From Nocardioides faecalis (lineage in GTDB: Bacteria > Actinomycetota > Actinomycetes > Propionibacteriales > Nocardioidaceae), in assembly GCF_018388425.1 (NCBI RefSeq), contig NZ_CP074406.1:2108001-2172000 (forward strand): 64,000 nucleotides of DNA, given 5' to 3'. Under the pieces are notes generated by a model, which saw nothing but the letters and a program-made list of their open reading frames with translations, did not search any database and was not told the DNA's origin. Positions within the stretch are counted from its first letter, which is position 1; the number at the start of each line of letters is the position of its first letter. This document shows, one piece after another, positions 47,040 through 56,165 of the stretch. Position numbers and translations under genes: made by a program.

Positions 47040-49522
47040 CGCTGGACGGCGCCGGTCCGGGCTGCGGCAGCCGCCACGGCGGCGTCACGCGCCGCGCCCG
47101 TCTCCACCTCGGTCAGGGTGCGGTCGGGAGCACGGAAGCGCAGCGCGAACGCCAGCGACTTGTGCCCCTCGCCGATCTGCTCGCCGGCGTAGACGTCGAA
47201 CAGGCGCACCGACTCCAGCAGGTCCCCGGCGCCCTCGCGCAGCGCCTCCTCGACCTCGGCCACGGTCACGGAGTCCGGCACCACCAGGGCGACGTCCTCC
47301 TTGGCCACCGGCATGGTCGAGAAGACGGGGCCTGCGACCACGTCGGGCACGGCGGCGAAGAGCGCGTCCAGGTCGACCTCGACGGCGGCGCTGCGCTTCG
47401 GCAGGCCGTACGACGTGCACACCTGCGGGTGCAGCTCGCCGGCGTAGCCGACCACGACCTCGTCGACGGTGGCGACCGCGCAGCGTCCCGGGTGCCACGG
47501 CGCCCGGGTGCCGGTGCTCAGCCGGATGGGGGCACCCAGCTCGTCGGCGAGGCGGCGCAGCACGGCGACCGCGTCCTCCCAGCCGACGGCACGACCCTCG
47601 CCCCACCAGCCGGACTGCTCGCGCTCCCCGCCCATCACCACGGCGAGGTGCTGCGGCTGCACGGGCAGCGCCTCGAACAGCTTGTCGATCTCGGAGGCCG
47701 AGGGACGGCCGTGCACGCCGTAGATGGGCGCCGGACCGTTGTCGGCGGGGAACGCCACGGTGCCGGTCTCGAACAGCGCGACGCGCGAGGCGCCGCGGCT
47801 CACGTTGCGTGCGGCTGCCTCGAGCAGGCCGGGCAGCAGCGTGGTCGTGTATCCGGGCTCCTCGCTGGAGAGCGGGTTGGCCAGCAGCACCGTGTTGCGC
47901 AGCGGGTCACCCTCGGGCACGCCGAGCTTGTCGAAGGTCGCCGGACCCACGAAGGGGAAGCTGACGACCTCGACGCAGCCGGCGCCGGCCAGGGTGCGGC
48001 CCACACGCCGGCGCAGGCGCTGGGTGCGGGTCAGGCCGCGGCCGGTGGCGCGGCGCGGCAGCACGCTGGGCACCTGGTCGTAGCCGACGATCCGCACGAC
48101 CTCCTCGACCAGGTCGTAGGGGTCGTTGAGGTCGGGGCGCCAGCTGGGCGGGACGACCTCGACGGTGCCCGCCGACGCGTGCTCGCTCACGGTGGCGCCG
48201 ATGGAGCGCAGGTGCTCGACGGTGCTCATCGCGGAGATGTCGATGCCGCTGATCCGGGCCGGCAGGTCCGTCTGCAGCCGGATGGCCGGTCGCTGCGGGG
48301 CGGTGCCGACGAGGGTGTAGCCGGGCTCGGCGACAGCGCCGCCGTGCTCGACGAGGAGCTCGACGACCCGGTCCGCGGCGACACCGGGCAGGAGCGGGTC
48401 GACGCCGCGCTCGTTGCGCTTGCCCGCCTCGGAGGTCAGCCGATGGCGCCGACCGGTGCGGAACATCGAGGTGGCGTCCCAGTGCGCGGCCTCGACGAGG
48501 ATCCGGGTGGTGGTCTCCGACATCTCGGTGGTCAGCCCGCCCATGACACCGGCCAGACCGATCGGTCCGGAGTCGTCGGTGATCACCAGGTCCTCGACCG
48601 AGAGCTCGCGGTCGGTGCCATCGAGGGTCGTCAGGTGCTCGCCGGGCAGCGCGCGACGCACCCCGAGGCCGCCGGCGACCTTGTCGGCGTCGTAGCCGTG
48701 GATCGGCTGGCCCAGCTCGAGCATCACGTAGTTGGTGATGTCCACGGCGAGCGAGATCGAGCGCATCCCGGCCTGCTCGATCCGTCGGCGGATGACCTCA
48801 GGGGTGGGGCGGGTCGGGTCGAACCCGCTGACCAGCCGGGCCGCGAAGACCGGGCAGCCGGCGGGGTCGGCCACGGTGACCGGCCAGGCCGCGCCGTCGG
48901 GCTTCGGCAGGACCCGCTGCGCAGGGTCGTGGAACGGCACCCCGAAGCCGAGCGCGGCCTCGCGCGCGACGCCGCGCAGCGACAGCGCGTAGGCGCGGTC
49001 GGGGTTGATCTCGAACTCGATGACCTCCTCGGAGAGGCCGAGCAGGTCGAAGACGTCGTCACCCGGCGCACCGGCGTCGCTCGGCAGGACGATGATGCCC
49101 TCGCCGTCGCCGCTGAGCCCGAGCTCGGCTGCCGAGCAGATCATGCCCGCCGAGACGTGGCCGTAGGTCTTGCGTGCGGAGATGGCGAAGCCACCGGGCA
49201 GCACTCCCCCGGGCAACACGACGACGACGAGGTCGCCGGGGCCGAAGTTGTGCGCGCCGCACACGATGCCCTGCGGCTCGCCGGTGCCGTTGGCGTCACC
49301 GACGTCGACGGTGCACCAGTTGATGACCTTGCCGTTCTTCTGCGGCTCGGGCTCCTTGGTGAGCACCCGGCCGATGACCAGCGGGCCCTCGATGCCGGCG
49401 CCGGCGCTGTGGATGCCCTCGAGCTTGAGGCCGAGCGCGGTGAGCCGGTCGGTGAGCGCCGCGGTGCTCACACCGGCAGGCAGGTCGACGTGCTCCTTGA
49501 TCCAGGAGACAGGGGCTCTCAC
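47036..49522 (-). CDS. pheT: Phenylalanine-tRNA ligase beta subunit
   Basis: An 828-aa subunit. It has the N-terminal EMAP/tRNA-binding domain (VIGRVLTKEPEPQKNGKVINWCTVDVG), the B3/B4 editing domain (middle), the B5 domain and a C-terminal ferredoxin-fold anticodon-binding domain (FSTMPVAKEDVALVVPDSV onward, ending LRFRAPDRTLTEVE). Together with PheS it charges tRNA-Phe. The GTG start at 49522 is 3 bp after the pheS stop. Confidence 0.96.
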   Translation of the reverse strand: MRAPVSWIKEHVDLPAGVSTAALTDRLTALGLKLEGIHSAGAGIEGPLVIGRVLTKEPEPQKNGKVINWCTVDVGDANGTGEPQGIVCGAHNFGPGDLVVVVLPGGVLPGGFAISARKTYGHVSAGMICSAAELGLSGDGEGIIVLPSDAGAPGDDVFDLLGLSEEVIEFEINPDRAYALSLRGVAREAALGFGVPFHDPAQRVLPKPDGAAWPVTVADPAGCPVFAARLVSGFDPTRPTPEVIRRRIEQAGMRSISLAVDITNYVMLELGQPIHGYDADKVAGGLGVRRALPGEHLTTLDGTDRELSVEDLVITDDSGPIGLAGVMGGLTTEMSETTTRILVEAAHWDATSMFRTGRRHRLTSEAGKRNERGVDPLLPGVAADRVVELLVEHGGAVAEPGYTLVGTAPQRPAIRLQTDLPARISGIDISAMSTVEHLRSIGATVSEHASAGTVEVVPPSWRPDLNDPYDLVEEVVRIVGYDQVPSVLPRRATGRGLTRTQRLRRRVGRTLAGAGCVEVVSFPFVGPATFDKLGVPEGDPLRNTVLLANPLSSEEPGYTTTLLPGLLEAAARNVSRGASRVALFETGTVAFPADNGPAPIYGVHGRPSASEIDKLFEALPVQPQHLAVVMGGEREQSGWWGEGRAVGWEDAVAVLRRLADELGAPIRLSTGTRAPWHPGRCAVATVDEVVVGYAGELHPQVCTSYGLPKRSAAVEVDLDALFAAVPDVVAGPVFSTMPVAKEDVALVVPDSVTVAEVEEALREGAGDLLESVRLFDVYAGEQIGEGHKSLAFALRFRAPDRTLTEVETGAARDAAVAAAAARTGAVQR

Positions 49523-49525
49523 GTT

Positions 49526-50653
49526 CTACAGCTCGCTTCCGAATGCGGTGGTGAAACGGATGTCGCCCTCGAAGAGGGTGCGCAGGTCCTCGAGACCGTG
49601 CCGGAACATCAGGGTGCGGTCGATGCCCATCCCGAAGGCGAACCCGGAGAACCGCTCCGAGTCGACGCCGCACGCCTGCAGCACCCGCGGGTTGACGATG
49701 CCGCAACCGCCCCACTCGATCCAGCCCTCGCCGCGGCAGGTGCGGCAGGAGGAGTCGGTGCGCTCGGGGTCGGTGCCCGCGCCCCGGCACACGAAGCAGA
49801 CCAGGTCGACCTCGGCGGACGGCTCGGTGAAGGGGAAGTACGACGGCCGGAAGCGGGTCGTGATGCCCTCACCGAACATCTGGGTCGCGAAGTGGTCCAG
49901 GGTGCCCTTGAGGTGCGCCATGGAGATGCCCTCGTCGATCGCGAGGCCCTCGACCTGGTGGAACATCGGCGAGTGCGTGGCGTCGTACTCGTCGGTGCGG
50001 AAGACGCGGCCGGGGCACACCACGTACAGCGGGTTCTCGGCGCTGACGCCGCGGGCGAGCATGCTGCGGGCCTGGACCGGGCTGGTGTGGGTGCGCAGCA
50101 CGACGTGGTTCTCGGCCGGCGCGGTCCAGAAGGTGTCCTGCATGGTGCGCGCCGGGTGGTCCGGACCGAGGTTGAGCGCGTCGAAGTTGAGCCACTCGGC
50201 CTCGATGACCGGCCCCTCGGCGACCTCCCAGCCCATCGCGACGAAGATGTCGGCGATGAGCTCGGCGCCGGTGGTCAGCGGGTGCCGGGCTCCGGTGGGC
50301 TCGCGGTCGGTGGGCAGCGTGACGTCGACGGCCTCGGTGACGAGGATCCGCGCCTCGTGCTCGACCTCGAGCACCGCCTGCCGCTCGGCCAGGGCCTTGT
50401 TCACCGCCCCACGGGCCTGGCCGACGCGCTGACCGGCCTCCTTGCGGGCCTGCGGCGGCAGCGCGCCGATCTCCCGGTTGGCCAGGGCGAGCGGAGAGCG
50501 GTCGCCGGCGTGCTCGGTGCGCACCGCCTTGAGCCGCTCCAGGTCGGTGGCGGCGGCGATCGCGGACAGCGCCGCGTCGCGGGCGGTCTCCACCTCGGCA
50601 GGGCTCACGGCGGCGACCTCCACGGGGTCGTAGTCGGTGTTGGGGCCAGACAT
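49526..50653 (-). CDS. pheS: Phenylalanine-tRNA ligase alpha subunit
   Basis: A 375-aa class II synthetase subunit. The N-terminal coiled coil is followed by [34 protein letters not shown], a four-cysteine knuckle (CFVC and CRTC) in the insertion before [13 protein letters not shown], and FAFGMGIDR (motif 3). The ATG at 50653 lies after an 86-bp gap that holds a TAGACT -10 candidate (50663-50668), so pheST may have a short-leader promoter of its own. Confidence 0.96.
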   Translation of the reverse strand: MSGPNTDYDPVEVAAVSPAEVETARDAALSAIAAATDLERLKAVRTEHAGDRSPLALANREIGALPPQARKEAGQRVGQARGAVNKALAERQAVLEVEHEARILVTEAVDVTLPTDREPTGARHPLTTGAELIADIFVAMGWEVAEGPVIEAEWLNFDALNLGPDHPARTMQDTFWTAPAENHVVLRTHTSPVQARSMLARGVSAENPLYVVCPGRVFRTDEYDATHSPMFHQVEGLAIDEGISMAHLKGTLDHFATQMFGEGITTRFRPSYFPFTEPSAEVDLVCFVCRGAGTDPERTDSSCRTCRGEGWIEWGGCGIVNPRVLQACGVDSERFSGFAFGMGIDRTLMFRHGLEDLRTLFEGDIRFTTAFGSEL

Positions 50654-50739
50654 ATCGGCAGCAGTCTAGGAACCCGGAGGACCCGTCGGCGAACCGGTGC
50701 CGCCGCGGCGGGTCTCCCCGGTCGGGTCCGGGTCGGCGG

Positions 50740-51801
50740 CTACTCCCCGGCCTCGGCCGCGACGGGCCAGGTGGTCACCACCTGCGCACCGCCACCGGGC
50801 CTCTCACCGATCACCACCGTGCCGCCGTGGGCGCGGACCAGGCCGTGGACGATGTAGAGCCCGAGCCCCGATCCCCCACCCCGGGCGGCGGTCCAGAACT
50901 TGGTGAAGACCCGCTTGCGCAGCTCGGCGGGGATGCCGTCGCCCTCGTCGGTGACGCTCACGGCGAGCCAGCCGGCGTCCTCGGCCAGATGGTCGACGTG
51001 CACCCGCACGGTGCCGGCGCCGTGGCGCACGGCGTTCTCGATCACGTTGGTGAGCACCTGCATCACCTTGTCGGGGTCGGCGTCGACCGGAGGGAGGTCG
51101 TCGGCGACGCTGACCTCGATCGGGGTGGAGGTCGCCACCGAGATCGACTGCTGCGCCTGGACGGCCTTGCGAACCAGGTCGACCGGGCGGCGGTGCAGCT
51201 GCAGGCGGCCGGTGTCGATGCGGGCGACGTCGAGGAGCTCGACGATCAACCGGCTCAGCCGGTCGGCGTCGGCGCCGGCGGTGGTCAGCATCAGGCGCTT
51301 CTGGTCGTCGTTGAGCTGGTCCCAGCGGTTGAGCAGGACGTGGACGAACCCCTTGACCCCGGTCAGCGGGGAGCGGAGCTCGTGAGCCAGGGTCGCGACG
51401 AGGTCGGAGCGGTCGCGGTCGAGCCGGGCCCGCCCTCGCCCGGAGCGCAGGGAGAGTGCCACCGCCTGCACGGCGCCGATCTGCCCGCTGCCGCTGCGCG
51501 GGAGGCGGTGCAGCCGGGCGGTGACGAGCACCTCGGTGCCCTCAGGCAGCAGCCAGGTCTGCTCGGGGATCGCGGTGCGGGTGCGCAGGCCGCCGTACGG
51601 CTGGTTGGTGTCGGTCCACGCGGCACCGTGATGGTCCCGCAGCGTCAGGACCTCCGCGAGAGGCCGGCCGAGCGGGGACGGCGTCGCCGGCAGGTCTAGC
51701 ATGTCGGCGGCGACGCGGTTGATCGCGCAGACGCGACCGTCGGCGTCGGCCACCACGACTCCGTCGGGCAGCAGGTCCAGGGTGTCGCCGGGTTCGCTCA
51801 C
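50740..51801 (-). CDS. Orphan PAS-type sensor histidine kinase (soluble)
   Basis: A 353-aa kinase without membrane segments. Residues 5-110 form a PAS-like sensor (LLPDGVVVADADGRVCAINR). The dimerisation H-box is TLAHELRSPLTGVKGF with H140; the ATPase domain has NVIENAVRHG, DEGDGIP and GGGSGLGLYIV. No response regulator lies nearby. GTG 51801 overlaps the trmH stop by 4 bp. It sits between translation genes and may monitor a cytoplasmic cue such as redox or metabolite state; the partner is unknown. Confidence 0.92.
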   Translation of the reverse strand: MSEPGDTLDLLPDGVVVADADGRVCAINRVAADMLDLPATPSPLGRPLAEVLTLRDHHGAAWTDTNQPYGGLRTRTAIPEQTWLLPEGTEVLVTARLHRLPRSGSGQIGAVQAVALSLRSGRGRARLDRDRSDLVATLAHELRSPLTGVKGFVHVLLNRWDQLNDDQKRLMLTTAGADADRLSRLIVELLDVARIDTGRLQLHRRPVDLVRKAVQAQQSISVATSTPIEVSVADDLPPVDADPDKVMQVLTNVIENAVRHGAGTVRVHVDHLAEDAGWLAVSVTDEGDGIPAELRKRVFTKFWTAARGGGSGLGLYIVHGLVRAHGGTVVIGERPGGGAQVVTTWPVAAEAGE

Positions 51802-52613
51802 GCCCTGATCATGGCGCGGGTGCTGGCATACAGGCACACGGCTGCGGCGGTGGCGAGGTTGAGCGACTCGGCCGCGCCGAGCATCGGGATGGTGATGCGC
51901 TCGTCGGCGAGGGCGGCCAGCTCGCTCGGCAGCCCCCATGCCTCGTTGCCGAACAGCCACGCCGTCGGGCGGGACAGCAGCGGCTCGGCGGCGAAGAGGT
52001 CGAGCTCCCCGCCGCCGTCGGCGGCGAGCACCTGGTAGCCGGCGTCACGCAGCGCGGCGACGGCGGCGGCCGGGTCCCGCTCCAGGGCGACGGGGAGGTG
52101 GAAGACGCTGCCCACCGAGGCGCGCACCGTCTTGGGGTTGTGCAGGTCGACGGCGTCGCCGGCCAGCACCACGGCGCTGGCCCCGGCGGCGTCGGCGCAG
52201 CGCACGACGGTGCCGGCATTGCCGGGGTCGCGCACGTCGGCGCACACCGCGATGACCGGCAGCCGCGGCGGGACCACGGCCACGCCCACCACGTCGGCCA
52301 GCGGCACGTCGAGGTGGCGGCACACCGCGACCAGGCCGGCCGGCGTGACGCTGTCGCTGAGGCCCGCCATCGCCCGGTCGTCGACCAACGTGACGGGAGC
52401 GGTGACCGGCGCGGCGCCCAGCAGGGCCGCGTGCTCGGTGGCGGCGCGCGGGGTGGCGAAGACCTCGACCACGCAGCCTGGGACGTCGAGGGCGCCCTCG
52501 ACGGCCTTCGGGCCGTCGGCAAGGAAACACCGCCGCTCGGAACGAGCCGAGCGGCGGTGCAGCTTGCGTGCTTCCTTCACGCGGGCGTTACCCGCGCTCA
52601 GGGGTGCGTCCAT
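51798..52613 (-). CDS. TrmH/SpoU-family RNA 2'-O-methyltransferase (TsnR-like)
   Basis: A 271-aa SPOUT enzyme. An N-terminal substrate-binding domain (NARVKEARKLHRRSARSERR) is followed by the knotted methyltransferase domain: DPGNAGTVVRCADAAGASAV, AWLFGNEAWGLPSEL and ITIPMLGAAESLNLATAAAVCLY. It probably methylates 23S rRNA. The ATG at 52613 lies 5 bp after the rplT stop, matching the infC-rpmI-rplT-tsnR order of mycobacteria. Confidence 0.93.
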   Translation of the reverse strand: MDAPLSAGNARVKEARKLHRRSARSERRCFLADGPKAVEGALDVPGCVVEVFATPRAATEHAALLGAAPVTAPVTLVDDRAMAGLSDSVTPAGLVAVCRHLDVPLADVVGVAVVPPRLPVIAVCADVRDPGNAGTVVRCADAAGASAVVLAGDAVDLHNPKTVRASVGSVFHLPVALERDPAAAVAALRDAGYQVLAADGGGELDLFAAEPLLSRPTAWLFGNEAWGLPSELAALADERITIPMLGAAESLNLATAAAVCLYASTRAMIRA

Positions 52614-52618
52614 GGGGC

Positions 52619-53014
52619 TCAGGCAGAGACCGCGGACTCGCGAGGAGCGTTGACGTCCTCGGGCAGCGCGGCCTTGGCCTGCGCGACGAGCGCCGAGAAG
52701 GTGGCGGGCTCGTTGACGGCGAGGTCGGCGAGGATCTTGCGGTCGACCTCGATGCCGGCCAGGTTCAGGCCCTGGATGAACCGGTTGTAGGTCAGGCCCT
52801 CGGCGCGGGCGGCCGCGTTGATCCGCTGGATCCACAGGCGGCGGAAGTTGCCCTTGTTCTTCTTGCGGTCGTTGTAGCTGTAGACCAGGGAGTGGGTGAC
52901 CTGCTCCTTGGCCTTGCGGTACAGACGCGAGCGCTGGCCGCGGTAGCCGCTAGCCCGCTCGAGGGTGGTACGACGCTTCTTCGCCGCGTTCACTGCGCGC
53001 TTGACGCGTGCCAT
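52619..53014 (-). CDS. rplT: 50S ribosomal protein L20
   Basis: A 131-aa L20, slightly longer than usual because of a C-terminal tail ([10 protein letters not shown]). [20 protein letters not shown] opens it, and [20 protein letters not shown] is diagnostic. L20 assembles early on 23S rRNA. It lies 41 bp downstream of rpmI and is the third gene of the infC operon. Confidence 0.97.
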   Translation of the reverse strand: MARVKRAVNAAKKRRTTLERASGYRGQRSRLYRKAKEQVTHSLVYSYNDRKKNKGNFRRLWIQRINAAARAEGLTYNRFIQGLNLAGIEVDRKILADLAVNEPATFSALVAQAKAALPEDVNAPRESAVSA

Positions 53015-53055
53015 CTTGTGCTCCTTGTTTCAGTGTTCAGGTGCGAGAGGGTCGG

Positions 53056-53250
53056 TCAGAGACCGAGCATCTTCTTCGCGCGCGGGACGTCGTTCTTGGC
53101 GACCTCGACGGTGCCGGTCAGTCGACGCGTGACCTTCGACGCCTTCTTCTCGAGGTTGTGGCGCTTGCCGGCCTTCTCCCGCAGGATCTTGCCGCTGCCC
53201 GTCACCTTGAACCGCTTGCTGGCACCGGAATGCGTCTTGTTCTTCGGCAT
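53056..53250 (-). CDS. rpmI: 50S ribosomal protein L35
   Basis: A 64-aa basic protein, [20 protein letters not shown] then [14 protein letters not shown], characteristic of L35. The gene has a GGAGACGAGAGAC ribosome-binding stretch. It stands 70 bp after infC. Confidence 0.97.
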   Translation of the reverse strand: MPKNKTHSGASKRFKVTGSGKILREKAGKRHNLEKKASKVTRRLTGTVEVAKNDVPRAKKMLGL

Positions 53251-53320
53251 GTCTCTCGTCTCCTTGTGTGCGAGGTCCGACGGCCCGTGCTGGGGGTGGC
53301 ACGGGCGAGAAATGTGTTGC

Positions 53321-54004
53321 TCAGGCTTCGATCTCGGGATCGAGGTTCTCCGAGCGACCCCGCTCCTTCTTCTGGGCGGCGGGCTTGACCGACGTGCGCT
53401 CCGCCTGTGCGGCGCGCTCCTCGGCGACCTCGGCCTCGCGCTCGGCGCGACGCTCTTCCTTCGCGGCCTTGACCTCGGCCTTGGCCTCGGCCTTCTTCTT
53501 GTGCGGACCGATGACCATGGTCATGTTGCGGCCGTCCTGCTTGGGGCTGGACTCCACGAAGCCCAGCTCCTGCACGTCTTCCGCCAGCTTCTGCAGCAGG
53601 CGGTAGCCGAGCTCGGGGCGGTGCTGCTCGCGGCCGCGGAACATGATCGTGATCTTGACCTTGTCGCCGGCCTTGAGGAAGCGCACTACGTGACCCTTCT
53701 TGGTCTCGTAGTCGTGCGCGTCGATCTTCGGCCGGAGCTTCATCTCCTTGATGATGACGTTGGTCTGGTTCCGTCGCGCCTCACGGGCCTTCTGGGCGTT
53801 CTCGTACTTGAACTTCCCGTAGTCCATGAGCTTGCAGACGGGCGGCTTGCCCATCGGAGCGATCTCCACCAGGTCGAGGTCCGACTCCTGGGCGAGCTTC
53901 AGTGCCTGGTCAGTGGAGACGATGCCAACGGTCTCGCCGTTGGGTCCCACGAGCCGGACCTCGGGAACCCGGATCCGGTCGTTGATTCGCAGCTCGGTGC
54001 TGAT
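53321..54004 (-). CDS. infC: Translation initiation factor IF-3 with AUC start codon
   Basis: About 227 aa. The conserved N terminus [20 protein letters not shown] is encoded only if translation begins at ATC 54004, which follows GGAGGACAC and has an in-frame TGA a few codons upstream. A GTG at 53950 would delete 18 conserved residues. Non-AUG starts in infC allow IF-3 to repress its own translation. The N- and C-domains ([44 protein letters not shown]) are intact. A charged alanine/glutamate/lysine tail of about 50 residues extends beyond the standard length. A long structured leader precedes it. Confidence 0.95.
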   Translation of the reverse strand: MSTELRINDRIRVPEVRLVGPNGETVGIVSTDQALKLAQESDLDLVEIAPMGKPPVCKLMDYGKFKYENAQKAREARRNQTNVIIKEMKLRPKIDAHDYETKKGHVVRFLKAGDKVKITIMFRGREQHRPELGYRLLQKLAEDVQELGFVESSPKQDGRNMTMVIGPHKKKAEAKAEVKAAKEERRAEREAEVAEERAAQAERTSVKPAAQKKERGRSENLDPEIEA

Positions 54005-54283
54005 GTGTCCTCCAAACTCGTTCGGTCAAGAGCCTCTCGGAGGTGCCGTGGTACAGCACAAAAAACGAAAAGGCTCCCGCTGTCCAAGCGGAAGCCAGTC
54101 ACGAGCCCCGACTGCATCCGCCTCCCGCGAAGGGAGGTGGAACAGGGCTCTCCATGGACCGGACCCGACAACCTGGCGGCCGTGCGGGTGGGAGACGATG
54201 GTGCTGGTCCCCGCTTGTGGATCGTCCGCCGCTCTCCCCGGTCTCCCGGTTCGGTGGCAGCTGATCGGTCAACGTCGATCGTA
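54005..54283 (-). promoter_or_regulatory. infC operon leader with promoter and attenuator-like hairpins
   Basis: A putative -10 TACGAT (54278-54283) has TTGGCA (54303-54308) 19 bp upstream as -35. The roughly 270-nt leader contains the hairpin CCTCCC/GGGAGG with a TTCGC loop (54121-54137) and then the terminator at 54058-54096. A possible 18-codon leader ORF, ATG 54155 to TGA 54099, ends just before the terminator. The rest of the stretch up to SseB at 54342 has no gene. Confidence 0.65.
54058..54096 (-). terminator. Intrinsic terminator (attenuator) in the infC leader
   Basis: On the minus strand a 10-bp stem GGCTTCCGCT/AGCGGGAGCC (one G-U pair) with a 5-base loop is followed by TTTTCGTTTTTTGT. 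It lies 54 nt before the infC start, so transcripts must read through it to express infC-rpmI-rplT. This is a classic intrinsic terminator, rare for a high-GC genome. Confidence 0.85.
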
Positions 54284-54341
54284 TCCGAGATGTTCCGCTG
54301 CGTGCCAATTCACGCGCCGTGTCGCCTCACTCGCCTTCGCC

Positions 54342-54893
54342 TCACTCGCCCTCGGGGGCGGCGCCCAGCCAGCCCCAGCCGCCGTCCTGCAGCCGCACGG
54401 GCCTCCAGCCCGCGGCGATCCGGTGCAGGTCGTCCTCGGCGAGCACCAGCTGGTGCGGGCCGGCGACGTCGACGACCAGCGCCGCAGCGCCCTCCTGCAC
54501 CGCGGTGGCCGCGGCGAGAGGGGCCGCTACCGGCACCGGGCGCGCCTGCGGGTCCCAGGCCGCGAGGCTGTCGATGCCGCTGAACGCGAGCAGCGCCATC
54601 CGGCCGTCGGCCCCGGTCAGCAGGACCGCAGCCATGTCGGAGGACTTGTCGGTGACGAGCGCGGCGCCGTCCGCGCCGGCTGCCCCCTCCCCGGTCTCCC
54701 CGAGGATCGCGACCACCGGCACCACGAGCCGGGACTCGGCCAGCGCGGCGAGCACAGCGGGGTACGGCGTGGTGCCGGCGTCGTACCCGGCGAGGGCGGT
54801 GCGCAGCGCCGGGTCGGGGCTGCCGTCGTCGTCGACGTACTCCGAGCCTTGCAGGCGTCGGGCGTCCGGGCGCTCGGAGGGCGGGTGGTTCAC
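54342..54893 (-). CDS. SseB-family protein
   Basis: About 183 aa. DARRLQGSEYVDDDGSPDPAL near the N terminus, RLVVPVVAILGE and MALLAFSGIDSLAAWDP identify the SseB N-terminal domain family. The role is unknown; E. coli SseB relates to serine sensitivity. Start may be GTG 54893 or ATG 54905. The divergent PLP enzyme begins at 54921, so only 16-28 bp separate the start codons and the promoters must overlap. The end lies upstream of the infC promoter. Confidence 0.83.
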   Translation of the reverse strand: MNHPPSERPDARRLQGSEYVDDDGSPDPALRTALAGYDAGTTPYPAVLAALAESRLVVPVVAILGETGEGAAGADGAALVTDKSSDMAAVLLTGADGRMALLAFSGIDSLAAWDPQARPVPVAAPLAAATAVQEGAAALVVDVAGPHQLVLAEDDLHRIAAGWRPVRLQDGGWGWLGAAPEGE

Positions 54894-54920
54894 GCACCCG
54901 ATCATCCCAGGCGTGGAAAC

Positions 54921-56165
54921 ATGGCCGACGTGCACCACTCCCCCCAGGCCCGTGACCGGCTCGCCGAGCGCCTGAGCGGCGCCGTCCGCGCGTGGCCCGA
55001 GCCGCTGCCCACGCCCCTGCTCGTCGTCGACCTCGACGCCTTCGACGCCAACGCCGCCGACCTGGTGGCCCGCGCCGGCGGCGTGCCGATCCGGGTGGCG
55101 TCGAAGTCGCTGCGGGTGCCGGCGCTGATCCGTCGGGCCCTGGAGACCGAGGGCTTCGCCGGGGTGCTGGCCTACACCCTCGCCGAGGCGCTGTGGCTGG
55201 TGGACAACGAAGTGAGCGACGACGTCCTGGTCGCCTATCCGAGCGTCGACGCCGGCGCCCTGGCCGCGCTGGTGGCCTCGCCGCGCTCAGCGTCGCGGAT
55301 CACGATCATGGTCGACGACGTGGCTCACCTCGACGCCGTCGACGCGCTGCGCTCCTCCACCGCCGTGCCGGTGCGGGTCGCCATCGACGTCGACGCCGGC
55401 CTGCGCTGGGCGGGTGTCTCGGTGGGCCCCCAACGCTCCCCCCTGTACGACGTGGGGTCGGTCGCCCAGCTGGCCCGGATGGTCGTGGAGCGGCCCGGGT
55501 TCCGCCTGGTCGGCGTGATGACCTACGAGGGCCAGGTGGCCGGCGTCCCGGACGAGGTGCCGCACCAGCGTGCCCGCTCGGCCGTGGTGCGCCGGATCAA
55601 GCAGCTCTCCGTGCCGCAGCTGCGGCAGCGGCGCGCGGACATCGCCGAGGCGCTGGCCGCGCTCGAGGGCCACCACGACCACGCTGGGCTCCAGCTGTGG
55701 AACGCGGGCGGGTCGGGCTCGCTGGAGACGTCTGCGGCGGACCCGGTGGTCACCGAGGTCACCGCGGGCTCCGGGCTGCTGGGTCCGACGCTGTTCGACC
55801 ACTACCGCTCCTTCAGCCCCGTGCCCGCCGCGTTCTTCGGGCTGCCCGTGACGCGTCGGCCGTCGGCGAAGGTGGCGACGGTGCACGGCGGCGGCCTGAT
55901 CGCGTCCGGCCCCACCGGCGCGGACCGAGCCCCCACGCCGTGGGCGCCCTCGGGCCTCGGGCTCACCGCGCTGGAGGGTGCCGGCGAGGTGCAGACCCCG
56001 CTGAGCGGGGCGAGCGCCGAGCACCCCAGGATCGGCGACCTGGTCTGGTTCCGCCACGCCAAGTCGGGCGAGCTGTTCGAGCACGGCACCACCGTGCAGC
56101 TGCTGCACGGCGCCGACATCGTCGACCAGGCGCCGACGTACCGCGGCCTCGGCCTTGCCTTCTGA
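54921..56165 (+). CDS. PLP-dependent amino acid deaminase/aldolase (alanine racemase-like fold)
   Basis: A 414-aa fold-type III PLP enzyme. PTPLLVVDLDAFDANAADL leads to the PLP lysine in RVASKSLRVPAL; VMTYEGQVAG and the C-terminal DLVWFRHAKSGELFEHG are typical of the D-threonine aldolase/D-serine dehydratase-like group. The substrate is probably a D-amino acid or 3-hydroxy amino acid. Start ATG 54921; 11-bp overlap with the next gene, so at least three plus-strand genes form an operon. Confidence 0.87.
   Translation: MADVHHSPQARDRLAERLSGAVRAWPEPLPTPLLVVDLDAFDANAADLVARAGGVPIRVASKSLRVPALIRRALETEGFAGVLAYTLAEALWLVDNEVSDDVLVAYPSVDAGALAALVASPRSASRITIMVDDVAHLDAVDALRSSTAVPVRVAIDVDAGLRWAGVSVGPQRSPLYDVGSVAQLARMVVERPGFRLVGVMTYEGQVAGVPDEVPHQRARSAVVRRIKQLSVPQLRQRRADIAEALAALEGHHDHAGLQLWNAGGSGSLETSAADPVVTEVTAGSGLLGPTLFDHYRSFSPVPAAFFGLPVTRRPSAKVATVHGGGLIASGPTGADRAPTPWAPSGLGLTALEGAGEVQTPLSGASAEHPRIGDLVWFRHAKSGELFEHGTTVQLLHGADIVDQAPTYRGLGLAF

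Noticed and set aside
47162..50857. A 1231-aa plus-strand reading frame
   Set aside because: Antisense to pheT and pheS; no recognisable domain.
53950..54004. GTG 53950 as the infC start
   Set aside because: It removes the conserved [16 protein letters not shown] region; ATC 54004 has a good ribosome-binding site and an in-frame stop just upstream.
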